A stretch of DNA of 64,000 bases, taken from positions 1,116,001 to 1,180,000 of the forward strand of contig NZ_CP108569.1 in the NCBI RefSeq assembly GCF_036010505.1, in the 5' to 3' direction. The DNA comes from Streptomyces sp. NBC_01197. GTDB taxonomy: Bacteria > Actinomycetota > Actinomycetes > Streptomycetales > Streptomycetaceae. Positions 25,746 through 33,700 of the stretch are shown here, piece after piece. Both the position numbers and the translations under genes were made by a program. How positions within the stretch are numbered: the first letter of the stretch is position 1; every line of letters begins with the position of its first letter. A model generated the notes under the pieces. That model was not told where the DNA came from. It ran no database searches and saw only the letters and a program-made list of their open reading frames with translations.

Positions 25746-25763
25746 ATCAGCTACCCTCAACGG

Positions 25764-27377
25764 GTGACTGTGACCTTTGAAGACCTGTGGCCCGTGGCCC
25801 TCCTGGACGAAGCTGGCTGGTCCGCTTCCGAGAGGAGAGAGCTTGCCGACCTACAGGAGAGGCTGTCAGCCCTCCCAGCGACCGCTTCGCGAGTCCTGCT
25901 GTCCATCCGTCTCTCCATCCTGACTGACGAGACCACATCTCCCATTAGGCAAGAGCTGGACCTTGTCCGCATGGCTGTAGAGCGGGGAAGCAGGGTGGTG
26001 GGCATAGCACGAGACCTAGGGGTATCCGCTACCAAAGTGCCTCCGTGGAAGAGACCTCAGCTAGGAGAGTGGATCAGGAACAGAGCCCCTGAGTTCGATG
26101 AGATCTTGTTTTGGAAACTGGACCGCTTCGTAAGAAGGATCTCTGACCTGCATCTGATGATCGAGTGGTGCAAGGAGTACCAGAAGACCCTTGCAGCCAA
26201 GAATGACCCGATTGACCTAAGCACAGAGTTCGGTCAGTTCATGGTCACAATCATTGCTGGTATGGCTCGGATTGAGGCAGCCAACACAGGAGTCCGTATC
26301 GAGTCCCTGTGGAAGTTCTCTCGCACTGTTGAAAAGCGCTGGCTAATTGGAAAGCCTGTATACGGGTACAAGACCGAGCTAGGAGAGGACGGAACTAAGT
26401 CCCTGGTATTTGACCAGGGTAAGGTTCGGGCACTTCGTTGGGTGTACTCCATGGTGATTCGCGGAGCATCGCTCTATAAAGCCTGCAAGCTACTCACTCG
26501 CGCTGGCATTCTCCCCCCCAACAAGGGGCAATGGTCACAGGGCAACTTGAAGGTGATCCTCATCAACCCCGCCCTTATGGGATATAGGGTCTATCGCCCT
26601 GAAGGGCATAAGCAGGGAAAGCCCCCACTCATCGCCTACAGCACTGATGGCACTCCTATCAAGATTACCGAGGGCATCTTCACCAAGGAAGAGTTTGACC
26701 GAATGCAATCCATTCTTGAGGCCAGATCCAACAAGGAAGTGAAGCAGCAAAACCAGAGAACGCCCTTTCTCGGAATCATCAAATGTGGCAACTGTGGAAA
26801 GAACTGGTACGACACAGCAAAGTCCTGGAAGAGAGCTACGGGGGAGGTCATGAATAGCAGCAGACTCCGTTGTTCCTCTTACTTGACAGGCTCTTGCGGC
26901 ATGAAGGCTCTTAACGATCCTGGGAAGATCTACTCACTACTCAAGGACACAGTGCTGGAAGAGATTGGCGACTATGAAGTCATTCATAGGAAGTACACTC
27001 GCGGAGATGACAGCCTGGCAAGGAAGATCCAGCTTGAAGAGCAAATCAGCCACTACATGACTGCCCTTGAGCCTGGAGGAAGTTACCGCGATGGAGGATT
27101 CATTGAGGCCAAAGCAAAGGAGACCCTGTCTTCACTCGGTAGGGAGCTAGCTAGCATTGATCCTGAGTCTGTAGAAGACCGCTGGACGTATGAATCCCAA
27201 GGAGTCACTTACCGGCAGCACTGGGAAACACACGGCGTGAAGAAGATGGAGGAAGACCTAGTCCGCAGTGGGATCACTTTCGTAATCTATGAGGACCACG
27301 CTGACCTGAATGTCCCTCATGACATCAAGGAACGGCTGATTGTCCGAGGGGACTTCTTCGGAGCAAAGCGCATTTGA
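25764..27377 (+). CDS. int: Large serine integrase
   Basis: 537 residues. Catalytic domain with nucleophile Ser51 in RVLLSIRLSILTDETTS, after an unusually long front of about 42 residues; FWKLDRFVRR supplies the second active-site Arg pair. Recombinase domain (about 170-310), then a zinc ribbon CGNCGKNW...LRCSSYLTGSCGMK and a C-terminal coiled coil (about 400-450). GTG at 25764 is adjacent to attL. It joins attP and attB without host factors; excision would need a directionality factor that is not evident here. Confidence 0.95.
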   Translation: MTVTFEDLWPVALLDEAGWSASERRELADLQERLSALPATASRVLLSIRLSILTDETTSPIRQELDLVRMAVERGSRVVGIARDLGVSATKVPPWKRPQLGEWIRNRAPEFDEILFWKLDRFVRRISDLHLMIEWCKEYQKTLAAKNDPIDLSTEFGQFMVTIIAGMARIEAANTGVRIESLWKFSRTVEKRWLIGKPVYGYKTELGEDGTKSLVFDQGKVRALRWVYSMVIRGASLYKACKLLTRAGILPPNKGQWSQGNLKVILINPALMGYRVYRPEGHKQGKPPLIAYSTDGTPIKITEGIFTKEEFDRMQSILEARSNKEVKQQNQRTPFLGIIKCGNCGKNWYDTAKSWKRATGEVMNSSRLRCSSYLTGSCGMKALNDPGKIYSLLKDTVLEEIGDYEVIHRKYTRGDDSLARKIQLEEQISHYMTALEPGGSYRDGGFIEAKAKETLSSLGRELASIDPESVEDRWTYESQGVTYRQHWETHGVKKMEEDLVRSGITFVIYEDHADLNVPHDIKERLIVRGDFFGAKRI

Positions 27378-27385
27378 GCAATACA

Positions 27386-27417
27386 AAGAACCCCCTGCCT
27401 CCGGGCAGGGGGTTCTT
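27386..27417. terminator. Bidirectional terminator between int and the early operon
   Basis: Perfect 14-bp stem AAGAACCCCCTGCC/complement with TCCG loop; T-rich on the int side. Also stops the leftward early transcript. Confidence 0.92.
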
Positions 27418-27423
27418 CTCTTT

Positions 27424-27486
27424 TCACTTCACGTACAGCAGAGTCTTATTGCCATCAGCATCAACCTTGTAGACATAGACCTTCAA
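27424..27486 (-). CDS. Possible 20-residue peptide at the end of the early operon
   Basis: TTG at 27486 overlaps the stop of the preceding gene and opens a 20-codon frame (KVYVYKVDADGNKTLLYVK) ending just before the terminator. The amphipathic composition is protein-like, but length and TTG start make it uncertain. Confidence 0.3.
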   Translation of the reverse strand: MKVYVYKVDADGNKTLLYVK

Positions 27487-27629
27487 TCTGCCACCTCACT
27501 GAGTGGGCCCCAAATGATTTCCAAAAGATCCAGGTTGGTTAGGTACCCATCACTGTCTTCCGAGATGAGTTCCCAGCCTCCATCGTCGCCTGATTCCCAA
27601 ATATCCCCGTCAGCATCTCGAAGCTTCAT
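27483..27629 (-). CDS. Small acidic phage protein, 48 aa
   Basis: ATG at 27629 overlaps the upstream stop (TGATG). Sequence is rich in Asp, Glu and Trp (DADGDIWESGDDGGWELI). No known family; part of the train of coupled small early genes. Confidence 0.6.
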   Translation of the reverse strand: MKLRDADGDIWESGDDGGWELISEDSDGYLTNLDLLEIIWGPLSEVAD

Positions 27630-27853
27630 CAGCCCTTAACCCCAAACTCTTCAAGCCACTCGGACCTAGGGATTTCTACGTATCCTGAGGCAAAGTGCCC
27701 ATGGAGATCATAGGTACAGAATTCCTCATAGACCTTCAGATCCTCTTTAGCCCAGTAGTGCGGGTAACTCTTGAGTACAGCCACAGCACCTGCATGGTCA
27801 TATGTATCCAAGTCAGGGTCATTCCCAGAGGAGTAAACAAGGTACTTAGACAT
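27629..27853 (-). CDS. Small phage protein of unknown function, 74 aa
   Basis: 74 residues rich in aromatic and acidic residues (HAGAVAVLKSYPHYWAKED), no membrane segment. ATG 27853 overlaps the stop of the gene before it by one base. No family recognised. Confidence 0.65.
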   Translation of the reverse strand: MSKYLVYSSGNDPDLDTYDHAGAVAVLKSYPHYWAKEDLKVYEEFCTYDLHGHFASGYVEIPRSEWLEEFGVKG

Positions 27854-28050
27854 CAGGCCCTCTCCACCTTCACAGTCTTACCTTCATGCTCAGTGACCCA
27901 CTTGAAGAACTCATCAACAGCATCCTGGTCCCTGAACTTTGCCATACTATGGAACACAGGCCCATTCACAGTGCAGAGCCACTTACCCTTTCGCCCTGGA
28001 ATCTCAGAGACAACCAGCTGTCGCCCAGGGAGTCCACTCTTTCTGTCCAT
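27853..28050 (-). CDS. Small phage protein of unknown function, 65 aa
   Basis: ATG 28050 is chosen because it overlaps the preceding stop (TGATG); the longer frame upstream would enter the neighbour. Contains GKWLCTVNGPVFHSMAKF and an EFFKWVTEHEG helix. Unknown role. Confidence 0.62.
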   Translation of the reverse strand: MDRKSGLPGRQLVVSEIPGRKGKWLCTVNGPVFHSMAKFRDQDAVDEFFKWVTEHEGKTVKVERA

Positions 28051-28220
28051 CAGATATTGCCTCCAGCCGATTCCCAGCACCTCAGGAAGAAGTCCACCTC
28101 ATCCTGATAGTGGTCAAGCCCGTCTGCTTCACCGTTCTCAAGATTCTTGTGAATGTCATAGTCAAGCTCAGCAACATACATCCGGAGAGTAGCCTCAAGG
28201 ATGGAAGGGTTAAGCTCCAT
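28050..28220 (-). CDS. Small phage protein of unknown function, 56 aa
   Basis: ATG 28220 couples to the upstream stop (TGATG). Mostly helical and acidic (ATLRMYVAELDYDIHKNLE). No family recognised. Confidence 0.62.
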   Translation of the reverse strand: MELNPSILEATLRMYVAELDYDIHKNLENGEADGLDHYQDEVDFFLRCWESAGGNI

Positions 28221-28387
28221 CAGTTCTCCTCCTTGCACTTCAGAAGCAGTCGAATAGCTGTCAGCTCACGTTCCTTGGACTTCCTAGCCTCAGCAACAGC
28301 AGCGTTAGCCCGCTTGTAAGCCTTCCTGTACTCCTCATGCCAGTAATTGGCCCTGTCTTTGTAGTGCTGCAAATCCCCATAGCTCAC
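28220..28387 (-). CDS. Small basic coiled phage protein, 55 aa
   Basis: GTG at 28387 lies 5 bp after the deaminase stop with GAGG upstream; a TTG at 28420 inside the deaminase gene is possible but less likely. Basic helix (HEEYRKAYKRANAAVAEARK). Unknown role. Confidence 0.55.
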   Translation of the reverse strand: MSYGDLQHYKDRANYWHEEYRKAYKRANAAVAEARKSKERELTAIRLLLKCKEEN

Positions 28388-28391
28388 AGGC

Positions 28392-28775
28392 TCAGTCCTC
28401 AATCCAAGTGACTTCTTCAATGCTGGCTGCTCGTATCAGTTTCGAACAGTCCTTGCAGGGTTTGCGAGTGACGTAAAGGGTCGCTCCTTGGCAGTCCTCC
28501 CAGGAGGCGTAGAGGAGTGCATTGGCTTCGGCGTGTGTTTCGACACAGTCTTCATAGCCTGATCCTGAGGGCTGGTCTGAGACGCATCTAGGGCACTCTC
28601 CTGCGAGGCAGGAGGGTCCTCCCGGGTAGGAGCCGTTGAACCCTGTGGACTTAATTCTATTGTCCTGTCCAACGAGAACAGCTCCCACCCGACTTCGTAG
28701 GCAATCACCCCTTGCTGCAACAGCTTGAGCAATTCCAAGGAAGTAAGTCGGCCAGTCTGGTCTGTCATCAGTCAC
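28392..28775 (-). CDS. dCMP deaminase (ComEB-like)
   Basis: 127 residues of the zinc cytidine/deoxycytidylate deaminase fold: HAEANALLYA gives the zinc His and catalytic Glu, KPCKDCSKLI the two Cys ligands. GTG 28775 has GAGGGA upstream and overlaps the preceding gene. Supplies dUMP for the phage ThyX, linking it to the reductase and ThyX genes of the same transcript. Confidence 0.92.
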   Translation of the reverse strand: MTDDRPDWPTYFLGIAQAVAARGDCLRSRVGAVLVGQDNRIKSTGFNGSYPGGPSCLAGECPRCVSDQPSGSGYEDCVETHAEANALLYASWEDCQGATLYVTRKPCKDCSKLIRAASIEEVTWIED

Positions 28776-28992
28776 TTCCCTCAGCTGTGTCATAGGCAGT
28801 GGCCTCCTTGACTACTCGTATTCGATATCGAGCCCCGTACTTAGCTGCATCCCGCTTACCAACAAGGTGACCTGACTCAGTTAGACCTTCGTCAGTGTGA
28901 TGCTTTCTCCGATAGAACCGAGCCAACTCATGCCAGAAAGCCTCATTGCCGAGATCTACGTAACGCTCAACAAGCCAAATTTCCTCAGTCAC
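28768..28992 (-). CDS. Small phage protein of unknown function, 74 aa
   Basis: 74 residues, charged, with WLVERYVDLGNEAFWHELA at the front. GTG 28992 overlaps the stop before it (GTGA). No family recognised. Confidence 0.62.
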   Translation of the reverse strand: MTEEIWLVERYVDLGNEAFWHELARFYRRKHHTDEGLTESGHLVGKRDAAKYGARYRIRVVKEATAYDTAEGSD

Positions 28993-29387
28993 TTATCCTC
29001 CAGTGCGGCGCGGATGTCCGGGATCATGGCTGTTACCCATCCCCGATGCTCTGTGTCGTCAAGCACAGCGTGAACACGCTCGATGGTGGAATACAGCGAG
29101 AGGGCTGCACTGTTTGACTTGTCCAGCTCAGCGCGAAGCCGGGCGTTGTCCGCGCGCAGTGCACCGAACTCTGTGTCGTACTCCGCGTCGTACTCAGCAT
29201 CAGCTACGGCCATAGCAGCTTTAGCAGCAAGACGACGGAAGTGGACATTCAAAGCCCCAGCTTCCTCCATGGCGTCCTCGTACCGCTCTTGTCGCTCACC
29301 AACAGCAAGACGCTCATTAAGCCCCTGAGACACCGCAGCAACCCTCTTAGCACTCTCAGCAATCTGCCTCTGAATATCCTCAGTCAC
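28989..29387 (-). CDS. Coiled-coil phage protein, 132 aa
   Basis: Almost entirely helical with heptads at about 5-45 and 75-105 (ALRADNARLRAELDKS), ending in a block (VHAVLDDTEHRGW) seen in many actinobacterial mobile-element proteins of unknown role. Overlaps both neighbours by 4 bp. Confidence 0.68.
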   Translation of the reverse strand: MTEDIQRQIAESAKRVAAVSQGLNERLAVGERQERYEDAMEEAGALNVHFRRLAAKAAMAVADAEYDAEYDTEFGALRADNARLRAELDKSNSAALSLYSTIERVHAVLDDTEHRGWVTAMIPDIRAALEDK

Positions 29388-29629
29388 TCTTCACCATCCA
29401 CGTAGATAACAGTCTCCTCAGGAGCCAGCTCGTAGTTGAAGTACCGAATAGCCATATCCCCAGCCAGCTTTCTGGGGAGACCCTTCCTACGAGCAACCTT
29501 GTAAATACCTGAAGCAAGTTGGGTCACTCGGGCAATAACATCTGCCCTGCTCAACAGATCCTGATAAAGCTTGTCCAACTGAAGCTCCGCAGTAAGCATG
29601 TCGAACTCAGCGTTGGTATTGTCTTCCAT
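29384..29629 (-). CDS. Small phage protein of unknown function, 81 aa
   Basis: Helical, acidic ends, basic middle (YKVARRKGLPRKLAGDMAI). Coupled to both neighbours by overlapping stop and start codons. No family recognised. Confidence 0.62.
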   Translation of the reverse strand: MEDNTNAEFDMLTAELQLDKLYQDLLSRADVIARVTQLASGIYKVARRKGLPRKLAGDMAIRYFNYELAPEETVIYVDGEE

Positions 29630-29799
29630 CAGAACGTCTCCTCTACAGAAGTACTGCGAACGATAAAGCCCATGAGGTTATCCCTGTCACAGAATCCGTC
29701 ATCAATCCAGTCAGCAGTTACACCAGGGATCTCATCAGCAGAGTAGTAATCCCCCTCGTAGGTAACCTCAATGGTCATGGTAAGAATCTTCTTACTCAT
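29629..29799 (-). CDS. Small phage protein of unknown function, 56 aa
   Basis: ATG 29799 preceded by GGAG; sequence MSKKILTMTIEVTYEGDYY then an acidic Cys-containing tail. Beta-rich. Coupled by TGATG to the gene upstream. Confidence 0.6.
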   Translation of the reverse strand: MSKKILTMTIEVTYEGDYYSADEIPGVTADWIDDGFCDRDNLMGFIVRSTSVEETF

Positions 29800-30008
29800 C
29801 AGTTCTCCTCCAGTAGAAAAGGGCTACCAGGACGGTATGTGAGGCTAAAATATTGCCCATAAGGCGATTCCAGCAGAACAGTCACACCATAACGACCTGC
29901 CTTGGGGTACTCCAGGACAATGCAGGTTCCGACATCCATACAAACCCTGTCTCCTGGATGAAGGTCTTCAATGAACCGCTCTCCCTTAGGGAGCCAGCTG
30001 CTATCCAT
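29799..30008 (-). CDS. Small phage protein of unknown function, 69 aa
   Basis: Beta-rich, SH3-like pattern (IEDLHPGDRVCMDVGTCIVLE). ATG 30008 overlaps the upstream stop. A role as a small nucleic-acid or protein-binding module is possible, not shown. Confidence 0.62.
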   Translation of the reverse strand: MDSSWLPKGERFIEDLHPGDRVCMDVGTCIVLEYPKAGRYGVTVLLESPYGQYFSLTYRPGSPFLLEEN

Positions 30009-30157
30009 CAGTCATCCACCTCACAAGTGTGGTCAATCCAAGCGAATACTTCTCCATCAGTAGTGTCTGTCTGCACTTCTCCTCGTTCCCCACAAGCCCC
30101 ACACTCCCAACTAACCCAACAACCAAAGGATGTTCCGTCTGACAGCATTCGGGGCAT
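30008..30157 (-). CDS. Small zinc-ribbon-like phage protein, 49 aa
   Basis: Cys pairs in CWVSWECGACGERG and a later HTC give a C-x2-C ... H/C arrangement like a degenerate zinc ribbon. ATG 30157, AGGAG upstream, 8 bp after the polymerase stop. Confidence 0.58.
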   Translation of the reverse strand: MPRMLSDGTSFGCWVSWECGACGERGEVQTDTTDGEVFAWIDHTCEVDD

Positions 30158-30165
30158 TAGTTCTC

Positions 30166-32142
30166 CTAGTGCTTAGAGTTGGCAGCGTCCAAGACACTGC
30201 CCCAGGACTGCTCGCCAATTTCACCCTCAGCAGGAACGTAGATTCCCTGCTTGTGGAACTCCATAATCTTCTCGGCCCTAGCGGTCAGCTCAGCAGCCCT
30301 TTCCTTGGGGAAACTGAAGACCACTTCATCGTGAACAATGAGACGGATATAGGGTGTGAATCCTGCCTCATGAAGGTCCAGGACAGTGCTCACAGTGATA
30401 TCCCTGGCAGCACTCTGAATAGCGAAGTTGATGGCCGCATACTCGTGTCCAGGGTCAACAATGAGCCAGCGGCCAGTAATGGTGTAGATACCACCATTGC
30501 GCTTAGCCTCATTGGCCCGCTTTCGGGCGTAAGCAGCAACACCAGGATAGAGCCGGTTGAATCCCTCAACAACCTTCTTGGCCTGAGCCAGAGGAATATC
30601 AGCCTGCTCAGAAAGGGCCTTAGCCCCTCCTCCATAGGCAATCAGGAAGTTGCACATCTTTCCAATCTTCCGGGAAACTCCTGCTGCATCTGCTGTGAGC
30701 TGATGAAGGTCTTCACCATTAGCGAATGCCGCCAACATTCGCTTGTCACCAGATAGAGCCGCCGCTACCCGAAGTTCCTGGTTAGCAAAGTCAATGCAGA
30801 CCGTTACGTGACCAGGCTCAGCAAGGAAGCAATGGCGCACATAACCAGTACCAGAAGGAAGAGTCTGAGCTGCAATGGCTCCAGTAACACTCATCCTCGC
30901 TGTCCGGGCCTGGAGAGGGTTGATATTTACATGGACCCTCCCATTCCTGTCCCGGTTGTTGTAAGCAGCTTCAAACCAGGTCTTGCGTTTCTTCTGAGCC
31001 GACTTCGCCTTGATGATGGCTTCAGTCAGCGGGTGGTCAATACCCTGTAGGACCGAATCATCTACAGACAGCTGCCCCTTAGGATGCTCCTTGCTCGGCT
31101 TAGTCCTCTTGGAGTCCTTGGTGAACTTGTGGCCTATTCGCTCAAGGGCAGCGATGATCTGGTCAGCAGAGCCAATTAGCTCTACGCCCCACTTGGCTGC
31201 AACAGACCGCCACTTACTCTCTTCAGCCTTAAGCTCCTGGATACGGTCCCAGGCATACACGTCATCAACCAGATAGCCAGCACGTTCAAGCTGGTAGGTA
31301 ACCCAGTTGATCCTGTGTTCCCAACCAATGAGCCCCTTCTTGATGGACCTTTGGGAGATTTTAGGGAAGAGGAGCTTAGTCAGCCGGAATGCCCAGATAG
31401 GGTCCATTCCTGCGTAGAGGTTGTACCCCTCATGATCGAGAGGCACCTTGCCCCACACATTATCCTTGTTGACCTTGCCGTAAATGCCTTCCTTGAACTC
31501 ACGAATATACTTAAGACCCCGTGCCTTCAGGCTCTCCTTGGAGACCTCAGGATCATCAGCGAATCTGAACTCCAGGGTCTGACCGCTGCTGTCCCTGGCT
31601 TTGTACCCAACAAGCTCTTTCTGACTATTCAGATCCTGAGCTATCTCGGTCATGGACTTCTTGACCCGAGCGCCCATCTCAGCGTCGATGTAGTGAGGGA
31701 CCAGCTCTTCGAGCTTGAGTCCAGGTCCACCGCTGTCCTTTCCTCTTGAATCCACCAAGTGAGCCAGGATCTTGGTATCCCACATTTTCTGCACAAGCGG
31801 GTAAGGGTCTACACCGAAGCACTCTTCAATTACATGAAGGTCGAAGCATCGGTTATGAGCTGACAGCCTCTCAGCAGTTGTCAGGGCCCACTTCATGGCC
31901 TTCACATAAGGCTCACCAAGCTCTACTGGGATAACCCAGGCAGTGTCATGGTTTCCGAACTGAGCCAGCCTGCAACCGTACTTATCGGGAGCATCCCACC
32001 AGTTGAAGCCCCCAGTAGTCTCCGTATCAAACCCCATGAAGGGGTTGTCTATAACGAACTGCTTGAACGGGAGGAGGTCTCTTACTGTCTCGACCACATT
32101 GATAGTGATCGGGCCCTTAACGTCGCACTTAATGACCTTCAA
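30166..32142 (-). CDS. Phage family A DNA polymerase with 3'-5' exonuclease
   Basis: 658 residues. Exonuclease domain with Asp39/Glu41 in FDTETTG; palm motif A CIDFANQELRVAAALSGD, motif B around KIGKMCNFLIAYGGG, motif C VHDEVVF. No 5'-3' exonuclease domain, as in phage T7-like and actinophage polymerases. Motif A has DFANQELR where most have DYSQIELR. TTG start 32142 follows GGGGGAGG. Replicates the phage with the primase and DnaB-like ATPase encoded upstream in the same region. Confidence 0.95.
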   Translation of the reverse strand: MKVIKCDVKGPITINVVETVRDLLPFKQFVIDNPFMGFDTETTGGFNWWDAPDKYGCRLAQFGNHDTAWVIPVELGEPYVKAMKWALTTAERLSAHNRCFDLHVIEECFGVDPYPLVQKMWDTKILAHLVDSRGKDSGGPGLKLEELVPHYIDAEMGARVKKSMTEIAQDLNSQKELVGYKARDSSGQTLEFRFADDPEVSKESLKARGLKYIREFKEGIYGKVNKDNVWGKVPLDHEGYNLYAGMDPIWAFRLTKLLFPKISQRSIKKGLIGWEHRINWVTYQLERAGYLVDDVYAWDRIQELKAEESKWRSVAAKWGVELIGSADQIIAALERIGHKFTKDSKRTKPSKEHPKGQLSVDDSVLQGIDHPLTEAIIKAKSAQKKRKTWFEAAYNNRDRNGRVHVNINPLQARTARMSVTGAIAAQTLPSGTGYVRHCFLAEPGHVTVCIDFANQELRVAAALSGDKRMLAAFANGEDLHQLTADAAGVSRKIGKMCNFLIAYGGGAKALSEQADIPLAQAKKVVEGFNRLYPGVAAYARKRANEAKRNGGIYTITGRWLIVDPGHEYAAINFAIQSAARDITVSTVLDLHEAGFTPYIRLIVHDEVVFSFPKERAAELTARAEKIMEFHKQGIYVPAEGEIGEQSWGSVLDAANSKH

Positions 32143-32169
32143 TAGAAGACCTCCCCCTGTTGAGTTGAC

Positions 32170-32349
32170 CTACGCCTTAATGACACTCGACACAGTTACT
32201 TCCATGACCCGGATCACATGCCAGCAACCGGAGCCCTTTGCCATGAGATCCATGTACTCGATTGCATCTGTCTCGTCATCAAACTGATGAAGAGCGACGT
32301 AACGAAATCCTTCGTGCTTACGAACCTCATACTTCTCGGTGTAGTTCAC
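32170..32349 (-). CDS. Small phage protein of unknown function, 59 aa
   Basis: GTG 32349 overlaps the thyX stop (GTGA). Mixed alpha/beta pattern ([19 protein letters not shown]). No family recognised. Confidence 0.6.
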   Translation of the reverse strand: MNYTEKYEVRKHEGFRYVALHQFDDETDAIEYMDLMAKGSGCWHVIRVMEVTVSSVIKA

Positions 32350-33056
32350 TTCTCACCACTTCCATAGGGCTCATCCGGTATGTCAGAGAACGAGTTCGGA
32401 GCAATCTCCTTGAGATGCATGAGAACCTTGTGAGCGAACTTCTGAAGCTCTGCATCTGCATGGACTGAGTGACGCTTCTGGAGTGTGTCTCGCCAAGCCC
32501 TCAGGTTCCCTGTAACCACCATGTCCACAGGAGCTGCATTGGGGAGAACAGAACGAGCAGCCTCACGGGCCTGCTTACGAGTAAAGCCCCGTTCCGTCAG
32601 GTTCTGAACCAGATGTTCGTATGTCGCTACGGCAACCTCGTACACCTCATAGACCAGACCCTCAGGGAAGTCCGTGTTCTTAATAGCAGGGGGAATAACA
32701 GGCTCGGTCTTCGAGTAGTCCACATAGCGCTGAGAGACCACGGAAAAGGAGAGGTGTCGGTGACGAGTCAGCTCAGTCAGAAGGGCTCGGGAGACATCTC
32801 GAACCAAGAAGGTCACCGAGGCGTGCTCAAGCACTGAGAAGTGCTGCTGACTCAGGATGTTGCTGAGGTAGCCCTCATTGGTGGCCGTAGCAGGGTTAGG
32901 GCGGTTGAAGCTCTTGTAGCAAAGGCGCCCGGCACCTTCTACCAGACCATCCGCTCCCGTGGTGTTTTCAGAGCTGAGTGGTCCCATTTCGTACCCATAC
33001 GCATCCCACATGGGTAGAACGTCTACGACGGTTTCAGCAAGAACAGAGACCTTCAA
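32346..33056 (-). CDS. thyX: Flavin-dependent thymidylate synthase
   Basis: 236 residues with the ThyX motif [14 protein letters not shown] at 98-111 (RHRxxSxxxxSxR). Methylates dUMP with FADH2 and methylenetetrahydrofolate. Works with the phage reductase and dCMP deaminase to make dTTP. Confidence 0.96.
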   Translation of the reverse strand: MKVSVLAETVVDVLPMWDAYGYEMGPLSSENTTGADGLVEGAGRLCYKSFNRPNPATATNEGYLSNILSQQHFSVLEHASVTFLVRDVSRALLTELTRHRHLSFSVVSQRYVDYSKTEPVIPPAIKNTDFPEGLVYEVYEVAVATYEHLVQNLTERGFTRKQAREAARSVLPNAAPVDMVVTGNLRAWRDTLQKRHSVHADAELQKFAHKVLMHLKEIAPNSFSDIPDEPYGSGEK

Positions 33057-33065
33057 AGTAGCTCC

Positions 33066-33407
33066 TCAGTAGTTGTGGTGAGTAGTCCAGTAGGACCAGG
33101 CAGAACAGGCGCCGCCGTAGCGGCTGTTCACATAGCTCCTCATCCAACGGAGCTGAGTAGTGGCGTTAGTTCGCCAGTCACTTCCAGCAGACGCCATCTT
33201 TGAGCCAGGAAGGCTCTGAGGCAGCCCGTAAGCGCCTGAGGAGGGATTGGTGGCAGAAACCCTCCAGCCCGACTCGTGAGAGATCAGAGAGGCTGCACAG
33301 CCATACTGAGAGCCGAAGACTGCTCGGGCCTGGTTCTGTACTGAGCCCCAAGGAAGAGCAGTGACCTTCTTGCGCTTGTAGTCCCGAGTAGCTGCCTGGA
33401 CAGTCAC
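33066..33407 (-). CDS. Lytic-transglycosylase-like (SLT) domain protein
   Basis: 113 residues. The core ASLISHESGWRVSATNPSSG.YGLPQ has the catalytic Glu and substrate-binding NPSSGAYGL of the small actinobacterial transglycosylase-like fold, ending in CSAWSYWTTHHNY. No signal peptide: the export signal lies in the overlapping gene upstream, in another frame. Either the two act separately or a -1 shift near the overlap fuses them; see findings. Not in a lysis cassette. Confidence 0.75.
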   Translation of the reverse strand: MTVQAATRDYKRKKVTALPWGSVQNQARAVFGSQYGCAASLISHESGWRVSATNPSSGAYGLPQSLPGSKMASAGSDWRTNATTQLRWMRSYVNSRYGGACSAWSYWTTHHNY

Positions 33408-33631
33408 TCGGACTGTGACCCTGGGCCAGGAACCTTCTTGGTAACTGTTGGGCCAGGGACAGGAGTTGGGGAGACCTCAACCTGAGTAACTGTGGGTCCT
33501 GGAACAGGAACCCTCTTCACTACCGGCTTTACAGGCTCTGGCACAGCAACAGCCACAGCACCACCAAGAACCAGAACTGCACTGCTCAGAACGAGGATCT
33601 TCGCTGACTTGACATTCAATTGATCTCCCAT
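33404..33631 (-). CDS. Signal-anchor with Pro/Val/Thr linker
   Basis: 75 residues: hydrophobic segment 11-30 (ILVLSSAVLVLGGAVAVAV), then PGPTVT repeats forming a stiff linker, ending at 33404 inside the start of the SLT gene (GTGA). This is the usual front of a secreted or membrane-anchored wall enzyme, lacking the enzyme. Confidence 0.65.
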   Translation of the reverse strand: MGDQLNVKSAKILVLSSAVLVLGGAVAVAVPEPVKPVVKRVPVPGPTVTQVEVSPTPVPGPTVTKKVPGPGSQSE

Positions 33632-33644
33632 GCCGGAGGGCTAA

Positions 33645-33670
33645 GGGGCCAGGCCGTATTGCCTGGCCCC
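33645..33670 (-). terminator. GC hairpin after a stoperator-like element
   Basis: GGGGCCAGGC / GCCTGGCCCC arms with 6-nt loop, between the element at 33678 and the next start codon. No clear U tract, so attenuator or terminator. Confidence 0.55.
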
Positions 33671-33677
33671 CGGTTCT

Positions 33678-33691
33678 GACCTCTTAGCAAC
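33678..33691 (-). promoter_or_regulatory. Repressor-site candidate, GTTGCTAAGAGGTC
   Basis: 13 of the 14 positions agree with GTTGNNAAGAGGCC (counting N). No -10 hexamer at 17 bp; instead a hairpin follows. Confidence 0.5.
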
Positions 33692-33700
33692 TTTTAGCGG

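Noticed and set aside
28436..28768. 110-codon ATG frame within the deaminase gene, start in TGATG
   Set aside because: The overlapping GTG frame contains all deaminase motifs; both cannot be the main product and this frame has no family features.
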